From the NCBI GenBank assembly GCA_041663645.1, contig JBAYMH010000005.1, positions 1 to 64,000 of the forward strand: a stretch of DNA of 64,000 nucleotides, in the 5' to 3' direction. The first letter of the stretch is position 1, and each line of letters begins with the position of its first letter. A program made the translations under genes and the position numbers. This DNA is from Minisyncoccus sp023229485. GTDB taxonomy: Bacteria > Patescibacteriota > Minisyncoccia > Minisyncoccales > Minisyncoccaceae. Below are positions 12,286 to 21,744 of this stretch, piece after piece. Under the pieces are notes generated by a model. It made no database searches. It was not told where the DNA came from and saw only the letters and a program-made list of their open reading frames with translations.

Positions 12286-15200
12286 ATGAGTAAATTTGTC
12301 CATCTGCATCTACATTCCCATTATTCCCTTTTGGATGGTTTGTCAAAAATTGATGAAATTTTGGACAGAGCTAAAGAACTTGGAATGGATTCTGTTGCCT
12401 TGACTGACCATGGTGTTATGTATGGAGCGATAGAATTTTATCAAAGTGCAAAAGCAAAAGGAATAAAACCTATTATCGGATGTGAATTTTACGAAGCTGT
12501 CAATGATATGACCGATAAGAACCCTCAGGTGGAAAATAAAAGGTTCCATCTGATTTTACTTGCAAAGAACGAAGTAGGTTATAATAACTTAGTAAAATTA
12601 GTTACTCGTGCTCATCTGGACGGGTTTTATTATAAACCTAGAATAGATTTTGAATTGCTTAAAAAACATTCCGATGGAATAATTGCACTTAGTGCATGTT
12701 TACAAGGAAGAATTCCGGTTTTATTGTTAGCTAATAAAATTGATGAGGCAGAAAAGATGGCTCTGAAGTATCAAGGTATTTTTGGAAAAGATAATTATTA
12801 TTTGGAAATACAAAATCATCCATCAATTCCTGAACAAGCAAAGGTGAATGAATTAATTATCGCATTATCTAAAAAAACTGGCATACCTTTGGTTGCAACA
12901 AACGATTCTCATTATACTTTAAAGGAAGATGCTGAAGCTCAGGATATTTTAATGCTTATTAATACTGGTGCTGATATTAATGATCCTGCAAGACTAAGTA
13001 TGAGGGCTGAGGATTTTTCGATGAAATCTTCGGAGCAGATGATAGAAGATTTCTCTCATGTACCTGAAGCTATCAGTAATACCTTGAGGGTTGCAGAAAT
13101 GTGTAATTTGGAATTAAAGCTGGGAGAAATAAAGATTCCACAATTTGATGTCCCTGATAATAAAGATGCTTTTAGTTATTTGAAAGAGCTTTGCTATAAA
13201 GGAATAGAAAAAAAATATAATATTCACACAAAAGAACTTCAGGACTTGATTGATAAAATTCTGAAGAATGAAGTAATAAGTATTGAAGATATTAAGAATG
13301 AAGAATTAAAAAAAATCGTAGTGCGAGCTGAGTACGAGTTGGGTGTTATTGCAAAGGCAGGCTTTACAGACTATTTCCTTATTGTTCAAGATTTTATTAA
13401 TTGGGCGAAGAGTCATCATATTGTTGTGGGACCAGGAAGAGGCTCGGCAGCTGGGTCTATTGTTGCCTATCTTACAAATATAACTAACGTCGATCCTCTT
13501 AAATATGGATTGTATTTTGAGAGATTTTTAAACCCGGATAGAGTGTCACCTCCTGATATTGACACCGACTTTACTGATGCAAGACGTGACGAGGTTATTA
13601 ATTATGTATCTGAAAAATATGGTCGTAATCGTGTGGCTCAGATTATTACTTTTGGAACAATGGCAGCGAAGGCATCAATTCGTGATGTTGGACGTGCCCT
13701 TGGATATGAATATAGCTATTGTGATAGAGTGGCAAAAATGATTCCACTGGGCCTTGATCTTAAAGGAACATTGGACGTTGTTCAAGAATTTTCTGATCTT
13801 TTTGAAAGCGACTCAATGGCAGAACGATTAATAAATCTTGCACTTAGAATTGAAGGTTGTGTTAGGCATGCATCTACTCACGCCTGTGGAGTTGTAATTT
13901 CGAAAAATCCATTGGATGATTCAGTTCCTATTCAGCATCCGAGTCAAGACATCAATGCGATCGTAACTCAATATAGCGGGCATGGAATTGAAGACATGGG
14001 TCTTCTCAAAATGGATTTTCTTGGACTTCGAAACCTGACTATTATTGAAGAAGCGTTGAAACGAATCTATGCTGTCCACGGATTGAATGTTGATATCGAC
14101 AATATTCCTCTTGATGATAAAAAAACTTACAGACTATTACAGGAAGGAAATTGTATTGGAGTATTTCAGCTGGAGTCGGATGGAATGAGAAGATATTTGA
14201 AGCAATTAAAACCAACTGGAATCGAAGATATTACTGCTATGGTGGCATTGTATCGTCCTGGGCCAATGCAACATATTCCCGATTATATTGCCGGCAAAAA
14301 TAAAGTAAAGGAAGTAAAATATATCCATCCAAAATTGAAATTATTGCTTGCTGATACTTACGGCATTCCTTTGTATCAAGAACAGATTATGCGTATTGCA
14401 ACAGATATGGCCGGCTTTACATTATCTGAAGCTGATATACTTCGAAAAGCTATTGGAAAGAAGAATGAAAAACTATTAATGGAGCAGAAGGAAAAGTTTG
14501 TAAATGGGATGGTGAAAAATGAAATACCAAAGAAGATTGGCGAGGAGATTTGGAGTTGGATAGAACCCTTTGCAAGATATTCATTCAATAAAAGTCATGC
14601 GGCTTGCTATGCAGTAATCGCTTATGAAACTGCTTACTTAAAAGCTAATTATCCGGTTGAATATATGGCAGCATTGCTTACTGCTGAAGGTGGTGACATT
14701 GAAAGAGTTGCAACATTAATTGATGAGTGTAAAAAAATGAAAATTGAGGTATTGCCACCTGATATAAATGAAAGTTATAAGGATTTTAGTGTGGTTCCAA
14801 ATAAGAATCAAATTAGGTTTGGTCTTTCGGCTATTAAGAATGTGGGAGATGGAGTGGTTGAGCTTAATATAACTGAAAGAAAGCGTGGCGGACCATTTAA
14901 GGATATTCATGATTTTTTTAGTCGTTCTGATAGTAAGGTTTTGAATAAAAAATCCTTGGAGAGTTTAGTAAGAGCGGGTGCTTTTGACTCACTTGAAAAT
15001 AGAAATAAAATATTCCACAATTTGGAAAGACTGATGGATTGGACGAAGAAGAATCAGAAAATAAAAGAGAGTGGGCAAAAGGGATTGTTTGATTTGTTTG
15101 GCGGAACTGGGAGCGAAAGTTCTTTTAATTCAAATATTACTTTAGACGATGCACCTGAGATAAGCGAAAAAGAAAGATTAACATGGGAGAAAGAATTACT

Positions 15201-15603
15201 AGGATTATATATTAGTGGACATCCTTTGCAAAAGATGAAAGGATTTTTGGATAAAAATGCGACATCGATTAAAAAATTAAGTAATGATTTACTTGGCATT
15301 AGGAGTGCTTCGACTAATAATAACGAAAAGCATATTTATAGAGGCGAATCGGTAACGGTAATTGGAATAATAGCCGAGGTTAAAAAAATTATGACAAAAA
15401 AGGGCGATCAAATGATGTTTATAAAAATTGAAGATTTGACCGATAAAATGGAAATCGTAATATTCCCTACTATGTTGGCAAAAAATCCTGATTTGTTTGT
15501 TGAAAATAAAATTATTAGTGTGACGGGAAAAGCTGATGTAAGAGATGATGTTGCTAAGATTGTTGCGAACGAAGTAGAAGAGGTGTTGGTAGAGGACGTG
15601 TAA
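12286..15603 (+). CDS. dnaE: DNA polymerase III alpha subunit
   Basis: This is the replicative polymerase catalytic subunit, 1105 residues. The PHP domain opens the protein (FVHLHLHSHYSLLDG, residues 4-18). The catalytic aspartates of the C-family core lie in PDIDTDF (about 423-429) and LLKMDFLGLR (Asp near 576). Other signatures are GRGSAAGSIVAYL and ALYRPGPMQ, with tandem helix-hairpin-helix in the last third and an OB fold (VTVIGIIAEVKKI) near 1020-1090. The PHP metal-ligand histidines look intact, so it may have its own proofreading. Its last 18 bases recur downstream at 15880-15897. Confidence 0.97.
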   Translation: MSKFVHLHLHSHYSLLDGLSKIDEILDRAKELGMDSVALTDHGVMYGAIEFYQSAKAKGIKPIIGCEFYEAVNDMTDKNPQVENKRFHLILLAKNEVGYNNLVKLVTRAHLDGFYYKPRIDFELLKKHSDGIIALSACLQGRIPVLLLANKIDEAEKMALKYQGIFGKDNYYLEIQNHPSIPEQAKVNELIIALSKKTGIPLVATNDSHYTLKEDAEAQDILMLINTGADINDPARLSMRAEDFSMKSSEQMIEDFSHVPEAISNTLRVAEMCNLELKLGEIKIPQFDVPDNKDAFSYLKELCYKGIEKKYNIHTKELQDLIDKILKNEVISIEDIKNEELKKIVVRAEYELGVIAKAGFTDYFLIVQDFINWAKSHHIVVGPGRGSAAGSIVAYLTNITNVDPLKYGLYFERFLNPDRVSPPDIDTDFTDARRDEVINYVSEKYGRNRVAQIITFGTMAAKASIRDVGRALGYEYSYCDRVAKMIPLGLDLKGTLDVVQEFSDLFESDSMAERLINLALRIEGCVRHASTHACGVVISKNPLDDSVPIQHPSQDINAIVTQYSGHGIEDMGLLKMDFLGLRNLTIIEEALKRIYAVHGLNVDIDNIPLDDKKTYRLLQEGNCIGVFQLESDGMRRYLKQLKPTGIEDITAMVALYRPGPMQHIPDYIAGKNKVKEVKYIHPKLKLLLADTYGIPLYQEQIMRIATDMAGFTLSEADILRKAIGKKNEKLLMEQKEKFVNGMVKNEIPKKIGEEIWSWIEPFARYSFNKSHAACYAVIAYETAYLKANYPVEYMAALLTAEGGDIERVATLIDECKKMKIEVLPPDINESYKDFSVVPNKNQIRFGLSAIKNVGDGVVELNITERKRGGPFKDIHDFFSRSDSKVLNKKSLESLVRAGAFDSLENRNKIFHNLERLMDWTKKNQKIKESGQKGLFDLFGGTGSESSFNSNITLDDAPEISEKERLTWEKELLGLYISGHPLQKMKGFLDKNATSIKKLSNDLLGIRSASTNNNEKHIYRGESVTVIGIIAEVKKIMTKKGDQMMFIKIEDLTDKMEIVIFPTMLAKNPDLFVENKIISVTGKADVRDDVAKIVANEVEEVLVEDV

Positions 15604-15621
15604 AATTTGGAATGGTGTCGT

Positions 15622-15735
15622 AATTCTTTTTTAAATGCTTTCCTTTTGCCATACACAAATTTTCTGCTGAAAATTTGCCTTACTTTATTTTCAGTCAAAA
15701 TAAAAGGTGTCAAAAGGAAACATTTAAAACGAATT
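15622..15735. repeat. CAGTC-loop hairpin element, copy 1
   Basis: Outer arms AATTCTTTTTTAAATG and CATTTAAAACGAATT, continued by TTTCCTTTTG/CAAAAGGAAA, enclose two hairpins: CAAATTTTC-TGCT-GAAAATTTG and TTATTTT-CAGTC-AAAATAA. Copies 2 (15907-16022) and 4 (61851-61965) have the same three-helix layout with different stem bases. It lies 18 bases after the dnaE stop. Confidence 0.75.
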
Positions 15736-15835
15736 GCTTAGTATGAAATTTTAACGTACTAAGGGTGGAGAGAATAGAAAATGGTAGATTGCAGTCGCAA
15801 TCTTTAAGTGTTGATTTTCACTAATGTGAAAATAT
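15703..15835. repeat. Duplicated block downstream of dnaE (first copies)
   Basis: Two adjacent segments are each repeated downstream in swapped order: 15703-15770 (AAAGGTGTCAAAAGGAAA... to CTAAGGGTG) recurs at 16120-16182, and 15777-15835 (ATGGTAGATTGCAGTCGC...) recurs at 16062-16120. Both contain strong hairpins (CTTAGTA/TACTAAG, AGATTGC-AGTC-GCAATCT, ATTTTCAC-TAAT-GTGAAAAT). Confidence 0.85.
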
Positions 15836-15906
15836 TGTACTTGTTTTACACGCAAGAAACAGTATAGTGGAAGAAGAAGATGAGGACGTGTAAAATTTGT
15901 TATAAA

Positions 15907-16022
15907 AAATTCTTTTTTGGAATTATCATTTTCTTGAGGCGGGATTTCTCTGGTGAGAAATCCCTGGAGCTCGACTCAGTCAGTCTCTCTAGCTCAAGAA
16001 AATGATAAATCAAAACGAATTT
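15907..16022. repeat. CAGTC-loop hairpin element, copy 2
   Basis: Outer arms AAATTC/GAATTT and ATCATTTTCTTGAG/CTCAAGAAAATGAT enclose GGGATTTCTC-TGGT-GAGAAATCCC and a GAGCT...AGCTC stem ending in GACT-CAGTC-AGTC. It follows a duplicate of the last bases of dnaE, so dnaE end plus element exists twice with different element sequences. Confidence 0.8.
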
Positions 16023-16061
16023 TAGCAGTAAATTTTAGCGGACTCATCGCAAAGAGATGTG

Positions 16062-16182
16062 AAAAATGGTAGATTGCAGTCGCAATCTTTAAGTGTTGAT
16101 TTTCACTAATGTGAAAATAAGGTGTCAAAAGGAAACATTTAAAACGAATTGCTTAGTATGAAATTTTAACGTACTAAGGGTG
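16062..16182. repeat. Duplicated block downstream of dnaE (second copies)
   Basis: Second copies of the two segments described at 15703-15835, in opposite order, followed by an AGATTGCTTC...GCAATGACA repeat (16197-16224). Nothing between 15604 and 16514 supports a protein gene. Confidence 0.85.
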
Positions 16183-16196
16183 AAGGGTTGGAAAAG

Positions 16197-16224
16197 AGAT
16201 TGCTTCTCTGAGCCCGCAATGACA
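16197..16224. repeat. GATTGCTTC...GCAATGACA palindromic repeat
   Basis: The copy reads AGATTGCTTCTCTGAGCCCG then CAATGACA. Similar copies lie at 16453-16486, 23290-23317 and 59691-59718, with a partial one near 61223. It is a second interspersed repeat family sharing the AATGACA end with the GATTCCC family. Confidence 0.7.
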
Positions 16225-16514
16225 GACTGGATAATAGACAAAACAAGGGATTGGAGCTTGTTTTACGGGCAAAGACATTATATAGTTTTTATAGGTATGT
16301 TTATCCAAAAAAAGAAATACATTTATCAGAATATTCGGATATGTGAAAGCACGCAGACGCGGGGCTAGATTTTGGAAGTTAAATTATCTAAATAAAGTAT
16401 AAATAAATTTTACTCAATAAAAAATTCATTTTCATTTGAAGATTGTGAGAATAGATTGCTTCGTCATTTTATTCCTCGCAATGACAACATGGACTTGAAG
16501 CTAAAAATAATAAT

Positions 16515-18242
16515 ATGAATAAAGATATAGAAATAATACGACATTCACTAGCACATATTTTAGCGATTGCTGTTAAGGAAATGTATGATGATGTAAAATT
16601 GGGAGTTGGTCCTGCAATAGAAAATGGCTTTTATTATGATTTTGATTTTGGTAATGCCCAAATAGCCTTAGATGACTTACCAAAGATTGAAAAGAAAATG
16701 AAAGAGATTGTAAAACGTAAAATTGCTTTTGAAAAAATAGATTTGCCAAAAGAAGAGGCAAGAAAAGTTTTTGCAAATGAGAAATATAAACTAGAGCTTA
16801 TTGACGAATTAGTTGATGGAGAGATAACTGGCTACCAGACAGGCGAATTTATTGATTTGTGTAAGGGGCCTCATGTTGATAATACCGGCGAGATAAATAT
16901 CGATGGATTTACTTTGATAAGAACTTCGGGTGCATACTGGAGAGGAAGTGAAAAGAATAAAATGCTAGCTAGAATATACGGTGTTGCTTTTGCCACAAAG
17001 GAAGAATTAGAAAAATATTTGGAAATGATGAAGGAGGCTGAAAAAAGAGATCATAAAAAACTAGGAAAAGAATTAGACTTGTTTTCTTTTCATCCAGAAG
17101 CTCCTGGTAGTGTTTATTGGCATCCTAAGGGTATGATTCTTTGGGATTGTCTTGAAAAATTTGGTCAATTAATCAGGAAGGAACATGGATATATAAAAAT
17201 CAAGACTCCGCAAATGGCGAAGAATAGTCTCTGGATAACATCAGGACATTGGGATCATTATAAGGAGGATATGTTTGTATTTGATGTTGATAAGGAGACT
17301 TATTGCTTGAAGCCAATGGACTGCCCTTTTAATATCCAAATATTTCAAACAAAGCAAAGGTCTTATAGAGATTTGCCGATTAGATATACAGAAATCGGGC
17401 ACGTAATGAGAAACGAAAAATCTGGACAGCTGAATGGAATGTTTAGAGTAAGAGAGATTACACAAGATGATTCGCACGTATTTTTGCGAGAAGATCAGAT
17501 CGAAAAAGAAATTTCGAGTTTGATTGAGATGGTTCAAGAGTATTATAGTGCACTCAATATTGTTCCTAATTTTTTCTTATCCACTAGACCAGATGATTTT
17601 ATGGGAGAAATTGAAACTTGGGACAAGGCTGAGCAAGATTTGAAAAATGTTCTGAAGCAAAATGGTATTAGCGATTATGGCTTGAAAGAAAAAGATGGTG
17701 CTTTCTATGGACCAAAAATAGATATAAATATTTCGGATGCTCTTGGAAGATCGTGGCAAGTTGCGACAATACAATTAGACTTTCAATTACCTGGAAAGTT
17801 TGGTTGTGAATATATTGACGAGGCAGGAGAAAGAAAGGTTCCTGTGATGTTACATGCGGCAATATTTGGAAGTTTTGAGAGAATGATAGGAATATTGATT
17901 GAACATTGTGCTGGAGCACTGCCCCTTTGGATGTCTCCCGTGCAGATAAGAGTGGTACCTGTTAGCGAAAATCAGATTGACTATGCAAAAGAAGTTGCTG
18001 ACGGGTTAAAAGATTTTCGAATAGAAATAGATATGGATAGTCAGACAATTGGCAAGAAAATAAGAGAGGCAGAAATGCAAAAGATTCCTTATATCTTGGT
18101 TGTTGGTGAAAAAGAAAAAGGAAATAAGACTATCAGTGTTCGCAAACGAGGACAACAAGAATTGGGAGAAATGAAGATAGAAGAATTTATAAAGATTTTA
18201 GAAGAAAATAAGAGTGCTGACAAACTTATCAATAAATTATAA
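16515..18242 (+). CDS. thrS: Threonyl-tRNA synthetase lacking the TGS domain
   Basis: ThrRS charges tRNA-Thr and edits Ser-tRNA-Thr. The 575-residue protein begins directly with the editing domain, whose metal site HSLAH (10-14) and CKGPH (115-119) is present. The class II core has PMDCPFN, MRNEKSGQLNGMFRVRE, TQDDSHVF and GSFERMIGILIEH, with the zinc ligands Cys, His and His in place. An anticodon-binding domain ends it. The usual N-terminal TGS domain (about 60 residues) is missing, making it shorter than the common 640 residues. Its stop overlaps the next start by one base. Confidence 0.96.
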   Translation: MNKDIEIIRHSLAHILAIAVKEMYDDVKLGVGPAIENGFYYDFDFGNAQIALDDLPKIEKKMKEIVKRKIAFEKIDLPKEEARKVFANEKYKLELIDELVDGEITGYQTGEFIDLCKGPHVDNTGEINIDGFTLIRTSGAYWRGSEKNKMLARIYGVAFATKEELEKYLEMMKEAEKRDHKKLGKELDLFSFHPEAPGSVYWHPKGMILWDCLEKFGQLIRKEHGYIKIKTPQMAKNSLWITSGHWDHYKEDMFVFDVDKETYCLKPMDCPFNIQIFQTKQRSYRDLPIRYTEIGHVMRNEKSGQLNGMFRVREITQDDSHVFLREDQIEKEISSLIEMVQEYYSALNIVPNFFLSTRPDDFMGEIETWDKAEQDLKNVLKQNGISDYGLKEKDGAFYGPKIDINISDALGRSWQVATIQLDFQLPGKFGCEYIDEAGERKVPVMLHAAIFGSFERMIGILIEHCAGALPLWMSPVQIRVVPVSENQIDYAKEVADGLKDFRIEIDMDSQTIGKKIREAEMQKIPYILVVGEKEKGNKTISVRKRGQQELGEMKIEEFIKILEENKSADKLINKL

Positions 18243-19444
18243 TGTCTAAAAGAATAAAATTTTTCATATTTTCAGGATTTTTATTAGTAGCTGTTTTAGC
18301 TATTATTGGGAATAGCTCAAGGATTTCTGAAGCATTTTTTCAACCTAATAAGCCGCTATATTTTTTGAAAGAATGGACTCGTAGCTGTGAGTCTTTTTTG
18401 GCTTTTGAACCAGAAAAAAGAGTGCAGTCGCGTTTGAATTTTACATTTCAAAAATTGGATGAACTTCGAAATATTAAAAATGACCGTAAGGCTGTTGAGG
18501 TAGCATTGGCTGGTTATTTACTAGAGACCGAAAATTTGAAATTATCGGCAGAGTCCTTGCGTGGTATGAATAATAGTAAATTAGCGAATAAAATTATCGA
18601 TGAACTATTTTATCAGAGACAGGTGTTGGCAAATGTGCTTGGGGTAGAAAAAAATGATTTAAAAAATTATGCGTTGATGTATAGTTTTAACAATTTAATT
18701 TCTAGTGCTTTTTATGTTGGATCAGAAGATGATATTTTTAAAACTATTAAAAGTCATATCGATACTATAGAAAGTGCTCAATTAAAAATAGAAGAATTGG
18801 ATTATATTTTAGCTTACTCACCCACAGCTACTTTTAAGGAATATATTTTATCTTTGCAACTAGAAATAATAGAAGATAGGATTGCCAGTGGATTTATTGA
18901 TACTTCTGAGTCAAATTATTTTGAAAGTAAGTTTTTGGCGATTAGGAATACTGAATACTATAAAAAAATGACAATTGCTTTAGAAAAGAAAAAGCAAGAA
19001 GATTTAATCCAAGAATTGACTAAGGGGGTTTGGATTGATGAGGTTTTTTCACGAGTACCTGGAGAAGAAGTCGAAATATTGCAGGATTTTAAGATGAGAC
19101 TTGCAAAAATAAAATTAGAGAAATTAGATCAAAAAATAGATGATTTGCAAGTGTATGAAGACACGAAAATTTTGCTTAAAGAAGCAAAAAATGAGATAAT
19201 CGCTTCTATTTATGGAGAGATGGAACCGACACAGACATTGAGTGTATTGCAAGATATTGTGATTAAAAATGATTCGATAACTACCAGCCCTTCTTCGGCT
19301 TATTGCTTACGCTTAGGGTATGAATTGGGTGAAAGAGAAAAGGATGGTACTAAATATACAGTTTGTTTTTTTGGCAATCAAGAATGTGAAGAACTTGCAT
19401 TTTATAAGGGTGAATGTAAATTTATTGAAGATTCGGTTGAATAA
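18242..19444 (+). CDS. DUF5667-DUF333 membrane-anchored protein
   Basis: This 400-residue protein has an N-terminal transmembrane or signal segment (residues 6-25, FFIFSGFLLVAVLAIIGNSS). A helical region (32-200) resembles DUF5667 (PLYFLKEW, LAFEPEKRVQSRLNFTFQKL). A C-terminal domain (about 350-394) matches the DUF333 pattern: SSAYCLRLGYELG, TVCFFGNQECEELAFYKGEC, with four conserved cysteines likely disulfide-bonded outside the membrane. Both families have unknown function; the layout suggests an envelope protein. The start codon overlaps the thrS stop (TAATG), so it is translationally coupled. Confidence 0.75.
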   Translation: MSKRIKFFIFSGFLLVAVLAIIGNSSRISEAFFQPNKPLYFLKEWTRSCESFLAFEPEKRVQSRLNFTFQKLDELRNIKNDRKAVEVALAGYLLETENLKLSAESLRGMNNSKLANKIIDELFYQRQVLANVLGVEKNDLKNYALMYSFNNLISSAFYVGSEDDIFKTIKSHIDTIESAQLKIEELDYILAYSPTATFKEYILSLQLEIIEDRIASGFIDTSESNYFESKFLAIRNTEYYKKMTIALEKKKQEDLIQELTKGVWIDEVFSRVPGEEVEILQDFKMRLAKIKLEKLDQKIDDLQVYEDTKILLKEAKNEIIASIYGEMEPTQTLSVLQDIVIKNDSITTSPSSAYCLRLGYELGEREKDGTKYTVCFFGNQECEELAFYKGECKFIEDSVE

Positions 19445-19480
19445 ATTAATTTATTTTGAAAATTTAAACAAGACATTAGA

Positions 19481-20782
19481 ATGATAAAAAAATATTTTAT
19501 TCTGACTTTCGGGTGCCAAATGAATGAATCTGATTCTGAGAGAATGGCTTCTTTATTTGAATCGATTGGATTAAAACAATCTTTGGAAATAGAAAGTGCT
19601 GATTTGGTGATTGTAAATATGTGTTCGGTTCGTCAAAGTGCTGTTGATAGAATATTGGGAATAGCAAATAAGTTTAAAGAACTTCGACAAAAGAAAAAAG
19701 GTTTTAAGGCTATTTTAACTGGATGCATGCTTGATCCAGACAAGGATAAGTTTATTAAGATTTTCGATTTTGTTTTGAATAAAGAGGACTTGGAGGTTTG
19801 GCCCCAAATACTTGCCGGAGAAGGAATAAGCAGTAAAAAAAAGCGTGACTATTTGAAGATAACTCCAAAACAATCAAGCTCGTTCCAAGGATTTGTACCA
19901 ATATCAAATGGATGTGATAATTTTTGCACTTATTGTGCAGTGCCTTATGCGAGAGGTAGATTAATCTGCCGAAAACATACAGACATCTTAAAAGAAGTGA
20001 AGATGCTAGCTGAAAAAGGCTATAAAGAGATTTGGTTGCTTGGAGAAAATGTAAATAGTTATCTTTCTCCTGCGGATAAAAAAATTAATTTTGCTGACAT
20101 AATTAGAAGGATAGATAAAATAAAAGGTGATTTTTGGCTTCGTTTTACTAGCCCTCACCCTAAGGATTTTTCTGATGAATTAATTGAGACTCTTGCGAAG
20201 TCGCCTAAATTTGCACCTTATATAAATTTGCCGGCTCAGTCTGGAGATGATGAAATATTGCATAAGATGAATCGGCCTTATAGTTCTAAAAAATATTTAG
20301 AAGTTGTAAGAAAAATTAGGAAGTCATTTGCCGAAAATCGAGTGGGGCTTGAAAAAGAAGTCGCAATTTCTACTGATATAATTGTTGGCTTCCCTACTGA
20401 GACAAAAAAACAATTTTTGAACACTGTTAAGTTGTTTAATCTGGCGAAATTTGATATGGCGTTTATTGCTCAATATTCGCCTCGTCCACAATCTCATTGT
20501 TATAAGAATATGAAAGATGATGTAAAAAAAGTTGACAAGAGATTGAGGCACAAGGAATTAACGGAAACACTTCGCCTTGTTGGATTGGGGCGAAATAAGG
20601 TTTTTTTGAATAAGGAAATTTCGGTATTAATTTTTGAAAAATATAAGGGTTATTATCTTGGAAGGAGTAGACAGAACAAAGCGATTAAAATATTTTCAAA
20701 AAAAGAAAATATAATTGGAGAAAAAATAAATGTTAGGGTAATTAAAGTTTTGCCATTAAGTTTGGAAGCAGAGCAGGTATGA
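19481..20782 (+). CDS. miaB: tRNA-2-methylthio-N6-dimethylallyladenosine synthase
   Basis: MiaB is a radical SAM methylthiotransferase that modifies i6A37. The 433-residue protein has the N-terminal cluster cysteines C12, C48 and C82 (FGCQMNESDSERM, NMCSV, TGCML). The radical SAM triad is C145, C149, C152 (CDNFCTYCAVPYARGR), and a C-terminal TRAM domain binds RNA. Its stop overlaps the miaA start (ATGA), coupling the two consecutive enzymes of the same pathway. Confidence 0.95.
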   Translation: MIKKYFILTFGCQMNESDSERMASLFESIGLKQSLEIESADLVIVNMCSVRQSAVDRILGIANKFKELRQKKKGFKAILTGCMLDPDKDKFIKIFDFVLNKEDLEVWPQILAGEGISSKKKRDYLKITPKQSSSFQGFVPISNGCDNFCTYCAVPYARGRLICRKHTDILKEVKMLAEKGYKEIWLLGENVNSYLSPADKKINFADIIRRIDKIKGDFWLRFTSPHPKDFSDELIETLAKSPKFAPYINLPAQSGDDEILHKMNRPYSSKKYLEVVRKIRKSFAENRVGLEKEVAISTDIIVGFPTETKKQFLNTVKLFNLAKFDMAFIAQYSPRPQSHCYKNMKDDVKKVDKRLRHKELTETLRLVGLGRNKVFLNKEISVLIFEKYKGYYLGRSRQNKAIKIFSKKENIIGEKINVRVIKVLPLSLEAEQV

Positions 20783-21699
20783 AAAATATTCCGAAACAAA
20801 AATTAGTTGTTATTCTTGGTGCAACTGCAGCAGGTAAAACTGATTTGGGTGTTTGGCTTGCAAAAAAATATAATGGAGAAGTCGTATCTGCTGATTCACG
20901 ATTAGTTTATCGGGAAATGAATATAGGAACTGCGAAACCAAAAAATGAAAGTAGTGATGGGTTTATAACTAATGGTGTTATCCATCATATGATTAACGAG
21001 TCCTCTCTAAAAAAAATATATACTGCGGCTGTTTTTAAGAAAAGAGCTATTAGCGAAATAAAGAAAATTGGGCGAAAAAATAAAAATGCTTTTTTGGTTG
21101 GAGGAACTGGCTTATATATTGATGCAGTTGTGGATAATATCGACTTCCCTTCTATCCTTCCAAATAATGAACTAAGAAATGTGCTGGAAAAAAAGACGTT
21201 GGAAGAATTGGTTTATGAATACGGTCTTTTGGATCCATTAGGCGTGGAAAGAATTGATAAAAATAATAAAAGAAGGCTTATTAGAGCCATTGAAGTATGT
21301 AGGTTGACTGGAAAGTCGTTTTGGGAAAATAGACGACTAAATGACCCTATTTTTGACTGTCTAGAGATTGGTATTAAAGTTGAAAGAGATGAGTTGGCGG
21401 ATAGAATTAAAAAAAGAATCAATAGAATGATAAAAGATGGTCTTCAAAATGAGGCAATTAATTTAATTAAAAAGTATGGAGAAATCTCTCCTCTTCAAAC
21501 TATTGGTTATCAAGAATGGAAAGATTATATAACTAAAGAAATTGACAAAAAAGATATTGAAGAAATAAAAGAAAGAATATTTTTGAATACTAATAAATTT
21601 TCAAAACGTCAAATAACTTGGTTTCAGAAAAATAAAAAAATTCATTGGATAAAGACTAAAAAGGAAGCCGAAAAATTGGTAAAGGAATTTTTGAAATAA
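20779..21699 (+). CDS. miaA: tRNA dimethylallyltransferase
   Basis: MiaA transfers the dimethylallyl group to A37 of tRNAs reading UNN codons, producing the substrate of MiaB. The 306-residue protein has the P-loop GATAAGKT (14-21), the DSRLVYREMNIGTAKP block and VGGTGLYIDAVVD. The C-terminal QTIGYQEW and SKRQITWFQKN also match the family. It overlaps miaB by four bases and is followed by a strong hairpin terminator shared with gatB. Confidence 0.96.
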   Translation: MKNIPKQKLVVILGATAAGKTDLGVWLAKKYNGEVVSADSRLVYREMNIGTAKPKNESSDGFITNGVIHHMINESSLKKIYTAAVFKKRAISEIKKIGRKNKNAFLVGGTGLYIDAVVDNIDFPSILPNNELRNVLEKKTLEELVYEYGLLDPLGVERIDKNNKRRLIRAIEVCRLTGKSFWENRRLNDPIFDCLEIGIKVERDELADRIKKRINRMIKDGLQNEAINLIKKYGEISPLQTIGYQEWKDYITKEIDKKDIEEIKERIFLNTNKFSKRQITWFQKNKKIHWIKTKKEAEKLVKEFLK

Positions 21700-21701
21700 A
21701 A

Positions 21702-21726
21702 AAGAAGCCGTGCGGCTTCTTAATTT
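21702..21726. terminator. Bidirectional terminator between miaA and gatB
   Basis: The perfect 9-bp stem AAGAAGCCG/CGGCTTCTT is flanked by an A run on the left and AATTTTT on the right, so it can end miaA transcripts and the convergent gatB transcript. Confidence 0.85.
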
Positions 21727-21744
21727 TTAATCTATGTTTGTTTA

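Noticed and set aside
16180..16368. 62-codon frame upstream of thrS
   Set aside because: It spans a GATTGCTTC palindromic repeat and duplicated DNA, with no ribosome-binding site.
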